DNA from: a virus
Length of the DNA: 64,000 bases
Virus record (IMG/VR): IMGVR_UViG_3300032334_002567
Location: 186,001 to 250,000 of that record
Reading direction: 5' to 3' (one strand)
Part shown: one piece after another, positions 15,845 to 24,234 of the stretch
How positions within the stretch are numbered: the first letter of the stretch is position 1
Layout of the letters: each line of letters starts with the position of its first letter
Notes under the pieces: generated by a model
What the model saw: the letters and a program-made list of their open reading frames with translations, nothing else
The model's database searches: none
What the model was told of the DNA's origin: nothing
Translations under genes and position numbers: made by a program

Positions 15845-16479
15845 ATAAGATTTGCTTTTTTGTTTTCGCTGTTTGTTTTTCGGTCGCTGCAATCGGTGCC
15901 GAAAGACCAGTTATGGTTAGTGGCGACAACGCAGGCCAACTGTCTGATAGCGATGTTGGTAATTTCCTTGAAAGTATTGTGGAAGCGTTTAATAAGCAAG
16001 ACTGTGTGCTTTATTCATCGTATTTCACAAAAGAAAATAGAGACTCAGCCAGAAGAAAGGCTGGAATGTCTTTTGCCAAGGATGACATTAATATTTCTCT
16101 TGTCGAGCATCACATTCTAGATCAAGTAGACGAATCTGCGGAAGTTGCTCTTGCATATAAAGTTTCAAGTGAAAACTGGTCTGGTAAGGTTGTATCAAAA
16201 GTTTATCTTGAAAAAGAAAATGGTGCATGGAAGTTGACCAAGGAGGTTACTGTCCAAAGGCGGATTGAGCAGACTGGTTACTTCGGTCAACCCGTCAGTA
16301 ATGTTCCGCCCAGAGTCGCCAACAACAATAACAATACTCCCAATTGCCAGAACGGTCGTTGTGGCGTACAGGTTCAAGTTCAATCATCTGGTGGTTGTGC
16401 AAACGGTCAGTGTGGAACAAGACTTCCTTTCAATACCAATGACTTCTGTAGAGATCTTGGCTTCAAACCAGTGAGATAA
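15841..16479 (+). CDS. Exported NTF2-like protein B with Cys-Asn-Gly tail
   Basis: A 212-residue protein with a Sec signal peptide (about residues 1-20, ending AAIGA). The NTF2-like domain (about 35-140) ends in KVYLEKENGAWKLTKEV, parallel to the NTFKFENGVWKLLVIV end of protein A. The C-terminal tail holds NCQNGRCG and GCANGQCG, cysteine-asparagine-glycine repeats I associate with secreted planctomycete proteins. Coupled to the upstream gene by ATGA. Probably paralogous to protein A. Confidence 0.7.
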   Translation: MNKICFFVFAVCFSVAAIGAERPVMVSGDNAGQLSDSDVGNFLESIVEAFNKQDCVLYSSYFTKENRDSARRKAGMSFAKDDINISLVEHHILDQVDESAEVALAYKVSSENWSGKVVSKVYLEKENGAWKLTKEVTVQRRIEQTGYFGQPVSNVPPRVANNNNNTPNCQNGRCGVQVQVQSSGGCANGQCGTRLPFNTNDFCRDLGFKPVR

Positions 16480-16481
16480 AA

Positions 16482-16757
16482 ATGGATTTGGACTCTTGGA
16501 AATTTACTCCGACCATTAAAAAAGGAGTTGCAGGGAAAATAAATGGTTCTGATGCACATTATGGGTGGTATGACAGGAAAATAAATGAAGTTCGTTGTGT
16601 CATATGCTTTCAAGATTTTTGGTCATATGTTACAATAGACGGTAACATGGAATTGCACAGCAAAGAGCTTACTATAGATTCTAATAACAGATGTTTGAAT
16701 AAACCTTTGAACGAAGAAGAAGTTAAAGCACTTATTTACCAAGGAACAAAGAAATGA
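16482..16757 (+). CDS. Small protein, unknown function
   Basis: A 91-residue protein, start two bases after the previous stop, mostly beta (GWYDRKINEVRCVICFQD). Its last bases overlap the next start (ATGA). No family recognised. Confidence 0.6.
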   Translation: MDLDSWKFTPTIKKGVAGKINGSDAHYGWYDRKINEVRCVICFQDFWSYVTIDGNMELHSKELTIDSNNRCLNKPLNEEEVKALIYQGTKK

Positions 16758-17098
16758 AGCTAAAAGATTTTTTAAAATCGACCGGTTATCGCATTAGTTC
16801 AGGCGATGAATTTCTTTGGAGTTGTTATGGAGAAAATGCACTTCTTATTGAATCTTGCCGGGGTAATTTTGTTGCTACTGTGGTGTTTGATACTAAAACC
16901 CAAAATGTTTATGAAATGACTTTTGCCGATGAAAAAAAGTCAGAGCCGTATCGTTATTCTAATCCTAGATTTGTTAGCAAACACAAAAAAGAGTCTAAGA
17001 ACAAAGGATTCAGGTTTGAACAGGCTTGGGATGATGTCGATTATATCGAAGTAAGTAGTAAGGAAATTTTGAAAAAGGCAAGAAAGGCTTTTAGCTGA
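16754..17098 (+). CDS. Small protein, unknown function
   Basis: A 114-residue protein starting MKLKDFLKSTGYRI. The N-terminus is only weakly like the MxxFxxWL tag and lacks the acidic site, so I do not count it in that set. Basic central segment (KHKKESKNKG). Overlaps the previous gene by ATGA. Confidence 0.6.
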   Translation: MKLKDFLKSTGYRISSGDEFLWSCYGENALLIESCRGNFVATVVFDTKTQNVYEMTFADEKKSEPYRYSNPRFVSKHKKESKNKGFRFEQAWDDVDYIEVSSKEILKKARKAFS

Positions 17099-17108
17099 AA
17101 GGAATCAA

Positions 17109-17321
17109 GTGGCAACTATTGATGTAAACAAGGGAACGATGAAGAAGATCATTGAGCTTTACAATAGTGGTTTATCTATTGATAAAGTTGCAATCCAAGT
17201 TGACTTGAAAAGAAGCCATGTAAATACTTTGCTTAAAAACAGTGGAATTCCATTGAGAAGCAAGGGTGCTCGAAAAGGTTACTTTTGGGGCAAACAATTA
17301 AATTCAAAAGAATCTTTATGA
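17109..17321 (+). CDS. Small helix-turn-helix protein
   Basis: A 70-residue protein from GTG with a helix-turn-helix (KKIIELYNSGLSIDKVAIQV, then SHVNTLLKNSGI), the pattern of resolvase/Hin-like or homeodomain-like HTHs found in phage transcription regulators. AAAGGAA precedes it. Coupled to the DUF6915 gene by ATGA. Confidence 0.6.
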   Translation: MATIDVNKGTMKKIIELYNSGLSIDKVAIQVDLKRSHVNTLLKNSGIPLRSKGARKGYFWGKQLNSKESL

Positions 17322-17719
17322 GCAAGCCTTGGATTCACGCAAAGAATAGTGCAAGGAAATTTGGCGGAAAGCCAGAAGATTATCTTGAAATACACAACTT
17401 GATGGACAGCAGTAAGAGTTGTATTGGTGATAATCGTCATCGTTGTTTGACTCACAACAGTTGGTTCATAGGTGCTGATGGCCCTCTTGAAAAAATATTT
17501 GGACCTGTTATCGTAAACAGTGATAAGAGAGAGGTATCGACCAGAGACATAGGAGAGCAGCACATTCTTGAAGACTTTGGGATGCAATACATCCCAACAG
17601 CACAGGATTTTCTTCAAGAAATGGAAATGAAAGATTGGATGAGCAACGGAAAAGGAAGTCCACCAAGTTTTCAAAAGATTGAAAAGAAAAAGACCAAGAA
17701 GCTTATTGACCTAGATTAA
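17318..17719 (+). CDS. DUF6915 family protein
   Basis: A 133-residue protein. HAKNSARKFGGKPEDYLEIH, the FADFRHRAL-like stretch CIGDNRHRCLTH, EKIFGPVI, and DIGEQHILEDFG match the pattern I recall for DUF6915, a family of unknown function common in bacteria and phages. The start at 17318 overlaps the upstream stop by ATGA; the longer upstream frame overlaps the HTH gene and is not used. Confidence 0.78.
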   Translation: MSKPWIHAKNSARKFGGKPEDYLEIHNLMDSSKSCIGDNRHRCLTHNSWFIGADGPLEKIFGPVIVNSDKREVSTRDIGEQHILEDFGMQYIPTAQDFLQEMEMKDWMSNGKGSPPSFQKIEKKKTKKLIDLD

Positions 17720-17730
17720 GGAGAGCAGAA

Positions 17731-18294
17731 ATGCCAACGGTAAAAGAATTAAACGCTAGAATTTCTAGGGCTAAGAAAGACATTGAAAAGCTTAAAATTA
17801 AGCTCGTCAAAGACACGCAGATGCTTTTCAAACAGTCAGTCAAAGATATCTTTAAGAAACATAAAGAGTTAATAAGCTTTTCTTGGACGCAGTTTACTCC
17901 CCATTGGAATGACGGCGACTCATGCCAGTTTTCTGCAAACACAGACTACATTTACCTGAATGGTTCCGAGGAGTCGGAGAGTCTATGGGACAACCAGAAT
18001 CTCTATAATGATCTTCTTGATTATGAGTCTGTACGAAATAAACTAAAGGCTGAAAACGTCAAACTCGCAAAGAAAAAAGATCAAAAGTGGCGAATAGAAT
18101 CAAATGAGAGAAAACTTGAAGAACTTGAAAACGCTGATATTAAACAGGTTAAGTGGAAAACTGAAGTCTTAAAAGACATTAATGGCCTTCTAGACATGGC
18201 TGATACTGATGCTTTGCTGGAAATGTTTAATGATCACGTTAAGGTTACTGTCACAAAAGACGGGATTGAAACGGAAGATTATGAGCATGACTAA
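17731..18294 (+). CDS. Coiled-coil protein, unknown function
   Basis: A 187-residue protein with an N-terminal coiled coil (about residues 1-40, KELNARISRAKKDIEKLKIK), a Trp-rich middle (FSWTQFTPHWNDGDSC) and a second coiled coil (about 100-140). Preceded by AAGGAG. Last rightward gene before a strand switch; its end overlaps the tail of a leftward small ORF. Confidence 0.6.
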   Translation: MPTVKELNARISRAKKDIEKLKIKLVKDTQMLFKQSVKDIFKKHKELISFSWTQFTPHWNDGDSCQFSANTDYIYLNGSEESESLWDNQNLYNDLLDYESVRNKLKAENVKLAKKKDQKWRIESNERKLEELENADIKQVKWKTEVLKDINGLLDMADTDALLEMFNDHVKVTVTKDGIETEDYEHD

Positions 18295-18398
18295 TTATCA
18301 TCAACACAACCTATTATAATAGGTATAATTACTTCAACCACAATTAGTGACAGCATTATGAAGCCGATGTAGTTAAAACCGTTAATTATACTGTCCAT
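18291..18398 (-). CDS. Possible 35-residue membrane peptide
   Basis: Starts inside the end of the SET gene (ATGGACAGTATAATTAACGG). It encodes one strongly hydrophobic helix (YIGFIMLSLIVVEVIIPIIIG). No clear ribosome-binding site; translational coupling would be needed. Confidence 0.3.
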   Translation of the reverse strand: MDSIINGFNYIGFIMLSLIVVEVIIPIIIGCVDDN

Positions 18399-18783
18399 TG
18401 TTAAATTCCTCTTCAAATTCACTAAAAACTCTGTAATCATAGGTGAGTTCTTCACCACAGAAAATGTCTCTATTTGCAATATCTATTCCTTCTTGCTCTC
18501 CTTCTAAAGCTATATTTTTTACATTGTTCTCGTCAGAATGGTTAAAGAATCTAGTATCGTCTGAGCATAAAATATAGTTCCCGGTAGTTTTACTTATGTA
18601 GGCATATTTTAAGAATTGCTGCCTACTAGTGTTTGATAGCTTCTGTATAAATTCTCTGGGGAATTCTTGGTCAAATTCTTTAACAAATTTCCAAATTATA
18701 GTTCCTTTTTGGATGTTTTCATCTGCAAAACATCCTATCCCATTAATTGAACTCTCTTTTAGTTTTGTCTTAATGTATAACAT
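18382..18783 (-). CDS. SET-domain protein (putative lysine methyltransferase)
   Basis: A 133-residue compact SET domain. GIGCFADENIQKGTIIW (15-31) is the N-terminal SET strand with the cofactor-binding GxG-like turn. RFFNHSDENNV (78-88) carries the NHS/C motif, and GEELTYDY (110-117) carries the C-terminal tyrosine motif. SET enzymes transfer a methyl group from SAM to protein lysines. The absence of pre- and post-SET domains is typical of bacterial and viral minimal SET proteins. Target unknown; host or phage chromatin-like proteins such as the Lys-rich proteins here are possible. Confidence 0.85.
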   Translation of the reverse strand: MLYIKTKLKESSINGIGCFADENIQKGTIIWKFVKEFDQEFPREFIQKLSNTSRQQFLKYAYISKTTGNYILCSDDTRFFNHSDENNVKNIALEGEQEGIDIANRDIFCGEELTYDYRVFSEFEEEFNNGQYN

Positions 18784-18785
18784 TT

Positions 18786-19484
18786 TTATAATAACTTTAT
18801 TCTTTTTTCTCTTACCTTGATATGTTTGTAGTCTTTTTTATCTTCTAACGAGATATCAAAGCTTTTTATATTTAAGTTTTTTAATCCATTTTTCCACATA
18901 TCACTACGCCCGGCTTTCTCATTTTCTCTTATTGCTCCATTTTTTATGTGAGCCTTGTACTCAATTGGGTCGTGTATTCTTTTTGTGTGTGGGACACAGT
19001 AAAACCTACCGGGAAACTTTTGGGCCGTTAGTCCCACTCTTTTTACCCGTTCGGCTAGTATATTGTCTTCTGATCCCCAACCCACGCAATTTAAGGGATA
19101 TCCATTTACATCTTCAAAGTGTTCTTTTCTAAAAATTATAACCCCACCCATAAACGAATCTTTGTGTTCCGCATACCCAGATTGACTGCTATATGTACTT
19201 ACATGAACAGGACTATCAGGATAAGAATAATCAGCAATTTCTGGAATAAAGTCTACATCATGAAAGCAATAATAATCTGAGTTTGGAAGCAATAAAAACC
19301 CTAAATTATTGATTAATCCTTTGTTAAATAATTTATTGTCATCTTGTTCGACTACAACTAGTTCAAAGTTATTTGTTTGTTTTGGTATGTATTCTTTGAG
19401 TTTAGGAATGAGTATATTTAAAGCTTTTATTCTATTCCTATAAGGTATTATGACTGATAATTTTTTACTTGCCTGCATAGACAT
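18786..19484 (-). CDS. Glycosyltransferase, beta-1,4-galactosyltransferase-like (GT7-like)
   Basis: A 232-residue GT-A enzyme. SVIIPYRNR near residue 10, FNKGLINNLGF, the metal-binding FHDVDFIP, and GGVIIFRKEHFEDVNG...GWGSEDNILAERV match the beta-1,4-galactosyltransferase/GT7 pattern rather than a generic GT2. The next gene, divergent, is an NDP-sugar 4-epimerase that could supply UDP-Gal or UDP-GalNAc. Likely modifies a phage or host surface glycan. Confidence 0.8.
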   Translation of the reverse strand: MSMQASKKLSVIIPYRNRIKALNILIPKLKEYIPKQTNNFELVVVEQDDNKLFNKGLINNLGFLLLPNSDYYCFHDVDFIPEIADYSYPDSPVHVSTYSSQSGYAEHKDSFMGGVIIFRKEHFEDVNGYPLNCVGWGSEDNILAERVKRVGLTAQKFPGRFYCVPHTKRIHDPIEYKAHIKNGAIRENEKAGRSDMWKNGLKNLNIKSFDISLEDKKDYKHIKVREKRIKLL

Positions 19485-19525
19485 AGATATGTAGAATGAA
19501 AAAAATTATAAATTATGTGTGTAAA

Positions 19526-20470
19526 ATGAAAACAATATTAGTTACAGGCGGAGCTGGTTTTATAGCTTCCCACATCACCGATTTCTTGTTGTTAAAAGGA
19601 TACAAAGTTAGAGTTTTAGATAATTTCTATACTGGATTTAAAGAAAACTTAGAACACAACTTTAACAACAGTAATTTTGAATTGTTTGATGGAGACATAA
19701 GAAACATAAATATCGTTAGAGTTGCTTGCCAAGGGGTTGATGCCATTTGCCACCAAGCTGCTTTGGGATCGGTGTTTAGAAGTATAGATGATCCTCTTAC
19801 TTCATATGATATAAACGTCAATGGGTTAATTAATATATTAGTATCTGCCAAAGAAGAAGGCATTAAAAGAATCGTTTATGCTTCTTCCTCTTCTGTTTAC
19901 GGTGATGAACTAACTCTTCCTAGGATGGAATCTAAGATTGGGAACCCTTTGTCCCCATATGCTCATACAAAACTTACGAATGAGATTTCTGCAAAATTAT
20001 TTTGTGATTTATATGGATTAGAATGTATAGGCTTGAGATATTTTAATGTTTTTGGACCGAGACAAAACGCAGGTGGTACATACAACCCTATCATACCCCA
20101 AATAATCACTAGTTTAAGAGACAATAAAGAAATAACAATATACGGAGATGGCTCTTTTACCAGAGACTTTACCTATGTTTCAAACATAGTTGCAGCTAAT
20201 TACCTAGCCATGACCAGTGAAAAAAGAGAAAATTTTGGTCAAGTTTTTAATATAGGATCTGATGGAGAGACATCAATAATAGAATTGTTTGATATTATCA
20301 AGAATATTATGGGGAAAAACTGCAGAATTAACTTCTCTGAAAGTCGTTTGGGAGATATTCCTCATGCTCGTGCTGACATTTCTAAAGCCAAGGATTTATT
20401 AGGTTATGAGCCTGATACTAATTTAATAGACGGATTAAAAAAGACCATAGATTATTATTGCAAAAAATAG
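19526..20470 (+). CDS. NAD-dependent nucleotide-sugar epimerase (GalE/WbpP type)
   Basis: A 314-residue extended short-chain dehydrogenase. TGGAGFIASHITDFLL is the NAD-binding glycine loop, DNFYTG follows, YASSSSVYGD carries the catalytic Ser region, and YAHTK carries the YxxxK pair. RYFNVFGPRQ and the DFTYVSNIV block are typical of UDP-sugar 4-epimerases. Start chosen at the second Met because it begins the fold directly; a start at 19496 would add 10 residues. Paired with a galactosyltransferase-like gene. Confidence 0.9.
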   Translation: MKTILVTGGAGFIASHITDFLLLKGYKVRVLDNFYTGFKENLEHNFNNSNFELFDGDIRNINIVRVACQGVDAICHQAALGSVFRSIDDPLTSYDINVNGLINILVSAKEEGIKRIVYASSSSVYGDELTLPRMESKIGNPLSPYAHTKLTNEISAKLFCDLYGLECIGLRYFNVFGPRQNAGGTYNPIIPQIITSLRDNKEITIYGDGSFTRDFTYVSNIVAANYLAMTSEKRENFGQVFNIGSDGETSIIELFDIIKNIMGKNCRINFSESRLGDIPHARADISKAKDLLGYEPDTNLIDGLKKTIDYYCKK

Positions 20471-20481
20471 ACATAAAATAA

Positions 20482-20488
20482 TATATAA
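20482..20488 (+). promoter_or_regulatory. TATATAA element close to the 20495 start
   Basis: TATATAA followed by TTCATC and ATG, with no Shine-Dalgarno between. Same layout as at 36935, 39405 and 61117. Promoter of a short-leader or leaderless mRNA is inferred. Confidence 0.35.
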
Positions 20489-20494
20489 TTCATC

Positions 20495-22777
20495 ATGCTT
20501 GGCTTTATTGAATACTTAGAGAATTACAATGAACAACAGCTTTTAGATATTATTCTAGAAGCTGTTGATATTGATTTAAGCAGCGTTGACGGCGAGTGGG
20601 ATAGCGGTCGAAGTAACTTCTATTTTAACGTTCCTGGAGACAATTGCCCAGAGAGTAGAAGAATATATCCTGGAGGAAGATGCTATAAAGTACACATTTA
20701 CGGAGGCGACAGTGTTAGTATCGCTTTTGATAGAGGAGGTAGCTACCAAGATGCTGACGCTGGTGCTGCTTTTAATGCTATAAGAATCATCCTTGCAGCA
20801 ATTGGCGTGTATTTAGAAGAAAAAAAGCCTTCAAAAATAAGTTGGAGTGCTGTTTCAAAAAGCAAAGCTAATAAAGTTACTGGACAAATGCAGAATCCAG
20901 ATGCCAGAGCAAGTATCTACGAAAGATGGGCTAAGAGGCACCTATTTCCAGATAAATATGTTCCTTTGAATCGTGATCATTGGATTTCTAGGGAAAAATA
21001 TGATAACGAATATGTTTCAAATGGATATCCAGCTATTCCTCAAACTATAAACTTGCAGAGTTCTGATCGTGAAAAAACTATTGTTATCAAAGATTTAAAA
21101 GAGAAAGCTGCGGCTGCACGTGAAGAAATCCAAAGAAGAGAAATAGAAGCTAGGGAGAGGGAAGAACAGGAACGTGAACGTGTAAGGACCGAAAGAGCAC
21201 AGGCGGCACAGCAAGACCCAAGGCACAATCCTGAAGGGCTTAAAGTTGATGATTTAATTTATGTGCTTCAAAATAGACAGTATGTTGAAGAAGGTACTAT
21301 AGGAAAAATTACGGGTTTTGATTTCCGTCCTATAGATCCATACGCAGAAGATCGGGGTTATAAGCTTTATGTCAATTTTAAACAACAGGTGTCAGATGGT
21401 TCATTTCGGTCAGACATTTTTAGGTTGCCCGTAGAAAATGTACAAAAAGACACAGAAGAAAGACGCTCTGAAAGAGAAAGACAACGTGTAGCCAAGCTAC
21501 AGGAACTACTTGCTGATCGTAGGAGTAATCCTAACGATATTAAAGTAGGAGATGAAGTTGCCTATCGTTCAAGACGAGGTGACATGAATGTTTTCACCGG
21601 CACAGTAGAAGACCTTAACTTCAAAAAAGAGTATGGCGACTATAAACTTCTGGTTAAAATAAACTGGGATGATTCTTCAAAAATTTCCATGAGTCATGCA
21701 AACATTGAGTTTGATAACTATGTCAATTTAGAAAATGTATCTAAAGCATCTGTTTATAAAGACAAACTAGCTAGTCTAATATCAGATAGAACTGCCAATC
21801 CAAATGGAATTAAGGTAGGAGATCAGGTAATAACTTTTTTGGCGAGTGATCCAACACATCGACACAATGGTATGGTTGGAAAAGTAAGAGAAATGATGTA
21901 TCAAGAAGGTTATAATTGGAGCGGTACAGCAAATGACTACAAGCTACTTGCATTTGTTGATTGGGATGAAAGATCCGCAACTTCTTTAGGCCCTAATCAG
22001 AACAGGGCTGTAGATGCAAAAAGCCTCATCCTAAACAATTCAGATGTTAACAACCGTATTCAGGCTGCTACAAGAGGGCATCAAGTTCAACAGCAAGTTG
22101 ATAGAAACAGAGAAAGACACGAAAGAAGACTACGAGATGATGAAGAGTTAAGACGAAGTCAGGAGTCTGGAATAAGCTCTCAGACGCCAGAAGAACTAGA
22201 AAGATTAGTCAATCATCCATCTAATCCACAAAAAATTAGACCTGGCGATTTCGTCAAAGTTGTTAATCACTGGAGAAGAGGCCTAAGAAATAAAAAAGGT
22301 GTAGTCGTAGGCCTATACAGTTACACTTATGATCGAGATATAATATATGTAAAAATAAAGATACATAGGTCTGATAGATCTGCTACAACCCTTCAAATTT
22401 CAAACGTAGAGAGAGACACATCAGCTACAGCAGCCAGAATACAGAATAGACAAGCTAGAAGAGATTCTGTGAGTGCTCTTTCTAGAGGCTTTAATATTGG
22501 AGATAGAGTAAAGGTAACAAGAGGAAGATACAATCAAAGAACAGGTAGGATATTAAACTTCCGACTAACCGCTAGTGATGCTTTGTCTGCGATAATCGTG
22601 TCAGACCAAGGTACAACCGGCGTAGACGGGACACACCAGCCTTTTCCGAATTTTAGTGTTAATGTTAATTTTATTGAAAGTTTACAGGGAACACCAACAC
22701 AGCCGTCTAATCATGGCCTACCAGAAAACAATTTAACTTTTTCTGATTACTTAAGAATAGTTGAAAGTTTTAGTTAA
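20495..22777 (+). CDS. Large protein with tandem KOW/SH3-like repeats and tag-like termini
   Basis: A 760-residue protein. The N-terminus MLGFIEYLENYNEQQ fits the tag seen in many genes here. A helical, Arg/Glu-rich linker (about 205-240) is followed by at least four related beta modules, each opening with NPxGIKVGDxV-like text: NPEGLKVDDLIYV, NPNDIKVGDEVAY, NPNGIKVGDQVIT, NPQKIRPGDFVKV. A fifth, FNIGDRVKV, is at about 665. Between them come YKLLVxVxWD-type strands. This is an SH3/KOW-like repeat architecture. The last residues, LTFSDYLRIVESF, again resemble the tag, at the C-terminus. Function unknown; virion or DNA-binding scaffold is possible. Confidence 0.7.
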   Translation: MLGFIEYLENYNEQQLLDIILEAVDIDLSSVDGEWDSGRSNFYFNVPGDNCPESRRIYPGGRCYKVHIYGGDSVSIAFDRGGSYQDADAGAAFNAIRIILAAIGVYLEEKKPSKISWSAVSKSKANKVTGQMQNPDARASIYERWAKRHLFPDKYVPLNRDHWISREKYDNEYVSNGYPAIPQTINLQSSDREKTIVIKDLKEKAAAAREEIQRREIEAREREEQERERVRTERAQAAQQDPRHNPEGLKVDDLIYVLQNRQYVEEGTIGKITGFDFRPIDPYAEDRGYKLYVNFKQQVSDGSFRSDIFRLPVENVQKDTEERRSERERQRVAKLQELLADRRSNPNDIKVGDEVAYRSRRGDMNVFTGTVEDLNFKKEYGDYKLLVKINWDDSSKISMSHANIEFDNYVNLENVSKASVYKDKLASLISDRTANPNGIKVGDQVITFLASDPTHRHNGMVGKVREMMYQEGYNWSGTANDYKLLAFVDWDERSATSLGPNQNRAVDAKSLILNNSDVNNRIQAATRGHQVQQQVDRNRERHERRLRDDEELRRSQESGISSQTPEELERLVNHPSNPQKIRPGDFVKVVNHWRRGLRNKKGVVVGLYSYTYDRDIIYVKIKIHRSDRSATTLQISNVERDTSATAARIQNRQARRDSVSALSRGFNIGDRVKVTRGRYNQRTGRILNFRLTASDALSAIIVSDQGTTGVDGTHQPFPNFSVNVNFIESLQGTPTQPSNHGLPENNLTFSDYLRIVESFS

Positions 22778-22970
22778 TTTTACAAATTGTTATAATTGCA
22801 CCTATGAATTTTTCTACTTCTTCTTTTTTGACTTTCTTTTTAACTCGATTAAACTTAAAGTTATTTTTGTCTTGTTCAACTTCTGTATAAGTTATTTGGT
22901 AACCTCCATCTTGGGGGTCAGCATGAATTTCGACATCGGGATACTGATCAAATATGCTTATGATATTCAT
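22770..22970 (-). CDS. Small protein, unknown function
   Basis: A 66-residue protein (MNIISIFDQYPDVEIHADPQ...) with a basic C-terminal half (RVKKKVKKEEVEK). Coupled to the upstream leftward gene by ATGA and overlapping the end of the convergent 760-residue gene by eight bases. Confidence 0.5.
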   Translation of the reverse strand: MNIISIFDQYPDVEIHADPQDGGYQITYTEVEQDKNNFKFNRVKKKVKKEEVEKFIGAIITICKIN

Positions 22971-23227
22971 AGTTTTATTTCTTTTAGCATTCTATCACAC
23001 TCTGCTTGTATTCGAAGCATTTGAAAAACTATTAATCCACAAAATATTGCTCCATTTTTATCTTTGGTGGTTTTGGAAAAATTTTTAATCCAAAAAGATA
23101 AAACAGGGTTTTCTTCATCTAGTTTCTTCATTTGTTCTTTAATATAAGCCTTATCTTGCCGCCCAGTTAACGCTCTTTCTATAGATGCTCCGATTTCTGG
23201 ACGTACTTTTGGTAAAAGATTCTTCAT
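22967..23227 (-). CDS. Small helical protein, unknown function
   Basis: An 86-residue protein starting MKNLLPKVRPEIG, chosen because AGGAG precedes it; an upstream in-frame Met at 23302 lacks a site. Helical and charged, no family recognised. Confidence 0.55.
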   Translation of the reverse strand: MKNLLPKVRPEIGASIERALTGRQDKAYIKEQMKKLDEENPVLSFWIKNFSKTTKDKNGAIFCGLIVFQMLRIQAECDRMLKEIKL

Positions 23228-23314
23228 AATTTTCTCCTGTGCAATAATATTATATGACAGGCTTTTCTCGTTCAATAGCAATAATTTAATTTTGTGGATC
23301 ATAAATATTAAAAG

Positions 23315-24196
23315 ATGAAATATAAAATATCTTTAGAATTCAACTGCAATCTAGACACAGACATATCAGAAAAAGAAGTTCAAAGTTTTTTTGAATCTAA
23401 TTTTGCTTCAATAAATGGTGCTTTTGATAAGAAGCTGAACATAAAAATAGGCAAAATAGACAAGATCGAAAGAATAAAATTAGGAGAATTTTCTGTAAAT
23501 GATGTGCTCTCTAATTTGTCTAAAACTAAAAAGGATTATGAATGCAATGGTCAAATTTACTGTGTGAAAATGAATTCTCACAGGTACTTTATGTTTAAAG
23601 AAAATAGGTTTTGTGTTTGCTGTGGAATAGAAGGAACTAAAATGTTCTTGGAGTGTCACAAGGCAGATATGACGCCACACTTTAACTTGTATGGCGAAAC
23701 TAAAGATGGATTAGTTTTAATGACAAAAGACCATATTCAGGCTAGGGCTTTAACAGGAGAAGATAGGCACTCGAACTACCAAACAATGTGCTCTGTTTGT
23801 AATAATTTAAAAGCACATACATCTTTGACGCTTGATTCTTTAAAAAGCTTGCGAGTGCTTTATGACGATAACAAAAATAATTTAGGCAAAAAGGCTCTAC
23901 ACATTTTGTTGGAAGAGGCAAAGACAAATCTAAAGAAATCAACAAGAGATACAAGCCAAAAGAATAAAACCAAAGAATCAGTCTTTACAAATTGTGATAT
24001 AAATTGCTACATCGATAAAGGGGATATTTTTGGCAAGTTTGTTTATGATTTAGCTGTGGGTAAGAAGCAAATAGGTTGTATAAAAAAAGGAACGCAGCTT
24101 GAACCTTTAGTTGAGTGCAAAAATAAAATCATATGCAAGCTCACAGACACAGAAGCCATATCTCTGGATAAACATCTGGTTGGTTCAAAAAATTGA
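23315..24196 (+). CDS. HNH endonuclease-like protein
   Basis: A 293-residue protein. The central HNH module starts at RFCVCCGIEG (zinc Cys pair, about residues 94-103), continues with LMTKDHIQARALTG carrying the D-H catalytic pair, NYQTMCSVCNNLKAH with the second Cys pair and Asn, and fits a ββα-metal zinc-stabilised HNH fold. The N-terminal 90 residues and a beta-rich C-terminal domain (about 230-293) are unassigned. No interrupted host gene is seen around it, so intron homing is not supported; degradation of foreign DNA or free-standing homing are alternatives. Confidence 0.8.
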   Translation: MKYKISLEFNCNLDTDISEKEVQSFFESNFASINGAFDKKLNIKIGKIDKIERIKLGEFSVNDVLSNLSKTKKDYECNGQIYCVKMNSHRYFMFKENRFCVCCGIEGTKMFLECHKADMTPHFNLYGETKDGLVLMTKDHIQARALTGEDRHSNYQTMCSVCNNLKAHTSLTLDSLKSLRVLYDDNKNNLGKKALHILLEEAKTNLKKSTRDTSQKNKTKESVFTNCDINCYIDKGDIFGKFVYDLAVGKKQIGCIKKGTQLEPLVECKNKIICKLTDTEAISLDKHLVGSKN

Positions 24197-24234
24197 ATTT
24201 GAATAATACATATATTGAACAAATAAGGAGGAAC

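Noticed and set aside
16754-17098. MKLKDFLKSTGYR as a member of the tag set
   Set aside because: Lacks the acidic cut-site residue and the Trp/aromatic-Leu pair; located in a different kind of operon.
23315-24196. HNH protein as part of a group I intron or intein
   Set aside because: No interrupted gene halves on either side.
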